A stretch of DNA of 64,000 nt, from assembly GCA_038889235.1 (NCBI GenBank), contig JAWAHN010000002.1, positions 40,288 through 104,287 of the forward strand. Direction: 5' to 3'. A program made the position numbers and the translations under genes. Under the pieces are notes generated by a model that made no database searches, was not told where the DNA came from, and saw only the letters and a program-made list of their open reading frames with translations. Shown one piece after another: positions 60,680 to 64,000 of the stretch (position 1 is its first letter; the number at the start of each line of letters is the position of its first letter). This DNA comes from Candidatus Jordarchaeales archaeon. Lineage in GTDB: Archaea; Asgardarchaeota; Jordiarchaeia; Jordiarchaeales; Freyrarchaeaceae.

Positions 60680-61387
60680 ATGCCCGTGTTAAAATTCTTC
60701 GGCCACGCAGCCTTCAAACTCTCATCCCCAAAGTACAGTGTGCTTTTTGACCCGGGCTTCTTTGAAAGTAAACCTCTTGTCAGCGAAAACGAGAAAGCTA
60801 ACGTTATATGTGTTACACACAGCCACCCCGACCACTTGGGAAACACAGCCAAAATCGCTGCAGCCCAGAAGGCATTCGTAGTCACTAGTAATGAGGTGGC
60901 TGAAAAGCTGAAGGCTGAAGGGGCACCAGAATGGCTCCTCCGCCCCTTAAACCCGGGCGAAAGCTTCACTAGGCCGGAGATCAAGGTGACCGCTATAGAC
61001 CTCAAGCATGGGCCACCGAGAGCCCCTATACCTGTACCGCATCTAGCATTCCTTGTAGAACTGGAAAAAGTTAAGTTGGTCCACCTTGGCGATGCAGGAA
61101 CTAGGGGCACTCTGGGACACTACCAGATAGACGTGCTCCTCATAGGGATCGATGAAACAGAGACTTTCCCGCCCGTCCAAGCACTCCAAGCGGTGAGCGA
61201 CCTAAAACCGAAACTCGCAATACCGATGCATGTTAGGAAAAAAGAAGAACTTGACTACTTCGAGGAACACTTTTCGCTGATGGCTCCTGAGGTTGGTTAC
61301 AAGCGTATGTCTATTGGCGAAAGAATATCCGTCGAGTGGGTTGCTGGGACAGAATTTTCGTTTAAGCCCCTCATCCAAGAAGAATGA
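60680..61387 (+). CDS. UPF0173 metallo-beta-lactamase-fold hydrolase
   Basis: A 235-residue protein: FFGHAAFKL, FDPGFF, THSHPDHLGN (metal ligands), DLKHGPPRAP and LGDAG, then IPMHVRKKEE. This is the UPF0173 metal-dependent hydrolase family; its substrate is not known. ATG 60680 has a GGTG upstream. A small TGCTCAG/CTGAGAGCA hairpin lies about 40 bases ahead. Confidence 0.85.
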   Translation: MPVLKFFGHAAFKLSSPKYSVLFDPGFFESKPLVSENEKANVICVTHSHPDHLGNTAKIAAAQKAFVVTSNEVAEKLKAEGAPEWLLRPLNPGESFTRPEIKVTAIDLKHGPPRAPIPVPHLAFLVELEKVKLVHLGDAGTRGTLGHYQIDVLLIGIDETETFPPVQALQAVSDLKPKLAIPMHVRKKEELDYFEEHFSLMAPEVGYKRMSIGERISVEWVAGTEFSFKPLIQEE

Positions 61388-61414
61388 ACGATCCACACTT
61401 ACCTGCAGTAATGG

Positions 61415-61424
61415 TTAAATATTT
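61415..61424 (+). promoter_or_regulatory. TATA element for the beta-sandwich protein gene
   Basis: TTAAATATTT, about 55 bases before the TTG start at 61475, which has GGAGGAG upstream. Confidence 0.4.
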
Positions 61425-61474
61425 TCAATTCCACACTACTTTTTTGCACAAACGAACGATGGAGGAGTTGCTTT

Positions 61475-63253
61475 TTGAGTGAAGCTTTAAAGGTAATCGT
61501 GGATTTATCAGAAAAAGTTGACTGCTTATTGTCGGGAGACAACAAAGTGAAGTCGATATCTGCAAAAGGTCTTCTCACCATAAAAAACCCAAGCCGAAAA
61601 AACAAAATATGGAGTTGTGAGCTACGCCTGGAAGGAATTTCTTCAACATCTCTCAAGGATGAGCGTTATGCTGTAGGCGAGGTCCCTGCAGGCGGGTCGT
61701 GGAGTCTAAACTACAGCATTCCAGTAGAGAACCCCACGGTGGTCTTAAAGGAGATTGTTAACACTTTCCCCAGGGCCGAGGCGGTGAGCTGGGCGGTTCC
61801 ATATAACCGCACCACGCCAATAAAATGTATAATCTCTATTTCGAACCCCAGTGACGTCTTCGTTAAGAATATTGAATTAGTGAAGAAGATACCGAGAGGA
61901 TTCGGTGATCCAACAATAGAACCACCACACACCGGAACGGCGGAGTATATTTCCGAAAGGAGAGAGGTTGTTTGGAAGAATTTCGACCTAGCGCCAGGGG
62001 CGGAAGCAAAACTAGTGATAAACATGGCTGTGAAAGCCGAGGACATAAAGCCGCTGGGTGCTGGAGAAATAATATTGAACTACCAGGTTATAGGCAGTAC
62101 CGTGTCATCGTTGATCCCAAGCCTTTACTGTATTTCAGACATACGTTTTGGTATTGAACCAGCCGAATCTCCCTCCAAGCCAAATCTCTGGGATTGCACT
62201 TTAGAGTTCTATAACACCAGCGAATTCATAGAACTATTAATGAACGTTGAAAGTTTTTTCATCTCAGATGGTAAGAAGACCGTAGTTTCAATCTCGCCAG
62301 ACGTAGAATTACTCCCACAACAGCACTGGTCCCACAAGTTCCAAGTTGAAAGCCCCGATTTCCCTGTCTTTGAAACAAACTTCGACTACATGGTGGCTTA
62401 CGAAGTTAGGAAGAGCGTGCACACGACGATAATAAAAGAAGAAACGCTTCTCCCAGTTATGAAAATAGAAGCCGAAAAACTCTTCGCTCCACCTGAGGTT
62501 GACGCGTACGATAAGACGCCTATGAGCGTTACGGTAAATGTTTTCAACGTCGGTAGCGCTGATTTGGACGCAATATCAATCGTAGACACCGTCCCAGAAG
62601 ACTTCAAAGCCCCAACCCCGGACAAAGTGAAAGTCATCCTGGCGGACCAAGACGTCACCCGTAACGCTACAGTCGTAATAGAACCACCGTCTGCCCCCAT
62701 AGAGCAGCTCAAAGAGGTGAAAATATCAGTAACTGGGTTAAGCAAGATAGGCGGCTTCAGACCAGGTCAAACAATGAAAGTTACATACCCAATTATCGCG
62801 TGGGGACCAAAACCAAACGTGAAATATGCTACGCCAGTTAAGGTCTCCTGTAACATCTCCCCTCCGGGACTGGAGGGAGAGTTCGTTAGGCTTGAAGAGA
62901 GACCACCTGAGATAATGGTGAAGTATGCCAGGAGGGCAGTCAGGATATTCAAAGAAGCTGTAACTCCAGGAGCAGAGAAGAACCAGTACGTTGTCCCACT
63001 AGTCATAGTGAACTCCGGAGACGTCAACATAGAGAACATCTTGGTAAAGGATTTCATACCGTCTGGATTCAAGCTGGTCTCATGGAAACCTGAGGAACTT
63101 AAACCGAAGGTAGAGGAAACACCGGAGGGACTGGTGCTTTCATTGTTCCTTGAGAGACTTGAGCCCAAGCAAGAAATACAGTTCTCATACGTTATAGAAG
63201 GTAGTGGACGTTACGTTAGAAGAGAACCACAAGTAACCATAAAGCCACAGTAA
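61475..63253 (+). CDS. Cytosolic multi-domain beta-sandwich protein of unknown function
   Basis: A 592-residue protein of about five tandem ~100-residue beta-sandwich modules resembling DUF11/CARDB domains (recurrent ISNPSDVFVKNIELVKKIP, VFNVGSADLDAISIVDTVPE and IVNSGDVNIENILVKDFIPS segments). Those domains are usually exported, yet no signal peptide or transmembrane segment is present: the N-terminus is MSEALKVIVDLSEKVDCLLS. It converges on the coiled-coil gene at 63277. A scaffold or binding role inside the cell is likely, but I do not know the partner. Confidence 0.75.
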   Translation: MSEALKVIVDLSEKVDCLLSGDNKVKSISAKGLLTIKNPSRKNKIWSCELRLEGISSTSLKDERYAVGEVPAGGSWSLNYSIPVENPTVVLKEIVNTFPRAEAVSWAVPYNRTTPIKCIISISNPSDVFVKNIELVKKIPRGFGDPTIEPPHTGTAEYISERREVVWKNFDLAPGAEAKLVINMAVKAEDIKPLGAGEIILNYQVIGSTVSSLIPSLYCISDIRFGIEPAESPSKPNLWDCTLEFYNTSEFIELLMNVESFFISDGKKTVVSISPDVELLPQQHWSHKFQVESPDFPVFETNFDYMVAYEVRKSVHTTIIKEETLLPVMKIEAEKLFAPPEVDAYDKTPMSVTVNVFNVGSADLDAISIVDTVPEDFKAPTPDKVKVILADQDVTRNATVVIEPPSAPIEQLKEVKISVTGLSKIGGFRPGQTMKVTYPIIAWGPKPNVKYATPVKVSCNISPPGLEGEFVRLEERPPEIMVKYARRAVRIFKEAVTPGAEKNQYVVPLVIVNSGDVNIENILVKDFIPSGFKLVSWKPEELKPKVEETPEGLVLSLFLERLEPKQEIQFSYVIEGSGRYVRREPQVTIKPQ

Positions 63254-63276
63254 ACAAAGGGTAAACATTTGATAAT

Positions 63277-64000
63277 CTAAACCTTTTTTGTTAGCTTCTC
63301 TAGTCTTTCCTCTATTTCTTTCTTCTCCCTCAATTTTGCATTTAACGCCTCCTTTTCCTCTACGCCTCCAAGTCCTACATCGATAAGGCTTTGCAAACTT
63401 GAGATCTCCAGTTGTAGCCTCACGAGTCTGGTTTTAAGTTGTGCTATCTCCCTCGCTTTTTCAAGGTCTTCAACTGCAGCGATAGGCTGCTTCCCTACCT
63501 CCTCTTTCTCAGCTACTTTTTCAACTTGAATGAGCTTTTGCTTCTCAGTCACAAAAGACGGTTTTTCTTCTTTAACGCTTATCGCCTCACGTTGACTAAC
63601 AGTTTCTTCGCGGCTTTGAATCTCTTCGGTGGAGATTCGACTCTCACGTTGACCAGCAACCTCTTCTTGAGCAATTTGAGTCTCAGTCTCGCTAACCTCC
63701 CACTCTTCTCCTCGTATGGCTTGTTCTTCCACCTTTGGCAGTGCTGCAAAACGCCTGTCTATGTTCACGAGACTTTCAGTAATCGTTTTTAACTGCTCAC
63801 GGATCACTAGGATCTCCTTCATCATGTTCAATTTAAAGTCCATTAACTCCCTTTCCACCTTACCAATGTAATCAAATGTCTTTGCAACCTGTTCTACAAG
63901 TGACTTGAGATCTTCCCTAACTGTACTTATCACTCTCTCAGCACTCTTACCAGCCAGTAGATCTATAAGCGCGCTCACCACAGCATCTATGTTCTTTGTA
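63277..64000 (-). CDS. Helical/coiled-coil protein, possibly cut by the window edge
   Basis: The first in-window start is a GTG at 63981 (MVSALIDLLAGKSAERV), giving 234 residues, but no Shine-Dalgarno sequence precedes it and the frame stays open to the edge, so the real start may lie outside. The N-terminal part is helical, the middle (EEQAIRGEEWEVSETETQIA) is acidic and low in complexity, and the last ~60 residues (LKTRLVRLQLEISSLQSLID) are coiled coil. No family recognised. Confidence 0.6.
   Translation of the reverse strand, partial: TKNIDAVVSALIDLLAGKSAERVISTVREDLKSLVEQVAKTFDYIGKVERELMDFKLNMMKEILVIREQLKTITESLVNIDRRFAALPKVEEQAIRGEEWEVSETETQIAQEEVAGQRESRISTEEIQSREETVSQREAISVKEEKPSFVTEKQKLIQVEKVAEKEEVGKQPIAAVEDLEKAREIAQLKTRLVRLQLEISSLQSLIDVGLGGVEEKEALNAKLREKKEIEERLEKLTKKV

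Noticed and set aside
1..64000. CRISPR arrays, insertion sequences, prophage or integrase genes
   Set aside because: No regularly spaced direct repeats, transposase-like frames or flanking terminal repeats were noticed.

Overview
This window reads as a chromosomal segment of an archaeon, most likely of the TACK/Thermoproteota side (a Bathyarchaeia-, Nezhaarchaeia- or Korarchaeia-like lineage; this finer placement is a guess). Supporting signs are archaeal-type information-processing genes (GINS, MCM, RFC large and small subunits, Rpo12, S6e, L15e, aEF1B, RNase P subunits Rpp30 and Pop5, two aCPSF2-type nucleases), an archaeal 7S RNA, C/D box sRNAs, tRNAs interrupted by non-canonical introns, frequent GTG and TTG starts, and Shine-Dalgarno sequences of the GGAGG/GGTG type. 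An acetyl-CoA decarbonylase/synthase epsilon subunit, a run of molybdopterin genes and an ADP-dependent sugar kinase suggest an anaerobe with Wood-Ljungdahl chemistry and a modified glycolysis. I see no transposase, CRISPR array, integrase or rRNA gene.

Layout. 1-2.5 kb: end of rpiA, tRNA-Thr with two introns, tRNA-Leu with a D-arm intron, and a thiolase/DUF35 pair. 2.9-7.5 kb: a Ras-like GTPase fused to an M20 peptidase, a Nudix hydrolase, a TrxR-like flavoprotein and a beta-CASP nuclease. 7.7-11.4 kb (minus): nadC, a glycosyltransferase, AMMECR1, a Mut7-C protein and rps6e. 11.9-16.3 kb: a VTT membrane protein, a tiny zinc ribbon, a GNAT, a radical SAM enzyme and an ADP-dependent kinase. 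16.3-24.3 kb: PAC2, tmk, a C/D sRNA, a Roadblock protein, map, a second beta-CASP nuclease, glyS, rpoP and a B12/radical-SAM/TRAM protein.

24.5-31.2 kb (plus): the most unfamiliar stretch, an apparent operon of two very long helical/coiled-coil proteins, a HEAT-repeat protein and a TFIIB-like zinc-ribbon/wHTH protein. 31.3-45.7 kb: an aminotransferase, aEF1B, cdhB, a KH protein, aspS, truD, pth2, a glycerate kinase, a threonine-synthase-like protein that lacks the catalytic lysine and carries a wHTH, GINS-MCM, an M24 peptidase, another C/D sRNA, a Cys-rich protein and ubiX. 45.7-51 kb: molybdenum/tungsten cofactor genes (moeA, moeA, moaB, moaC, mobB) and truA. 51-54.7 kb: rfcL, rfcS, an endonuclease-IV-like protein and SRP RNA. 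54.7-60.4 kb: ttuA-like, an M50 protease, two coiled-coil proteins, a third C/D sRNA and the rpl15e-COG1325-rnp3-rnp2 operon. 60.7-64 kb: an UPF0173 hydrolase, a cytosolic multi-beta-sandwich protein and a helical protein running off the window.

The best candidates for new biology are the coiled-coil/HEAT operon (24.5-30.7 kb), the GTPase-peptidase fusion with a lost metal ligand, the lysine-less PLP-fold/wHTH protein, and the guide RNA whose target by the fifth-nucleotide rule is G2251 of the 23S P-loop.
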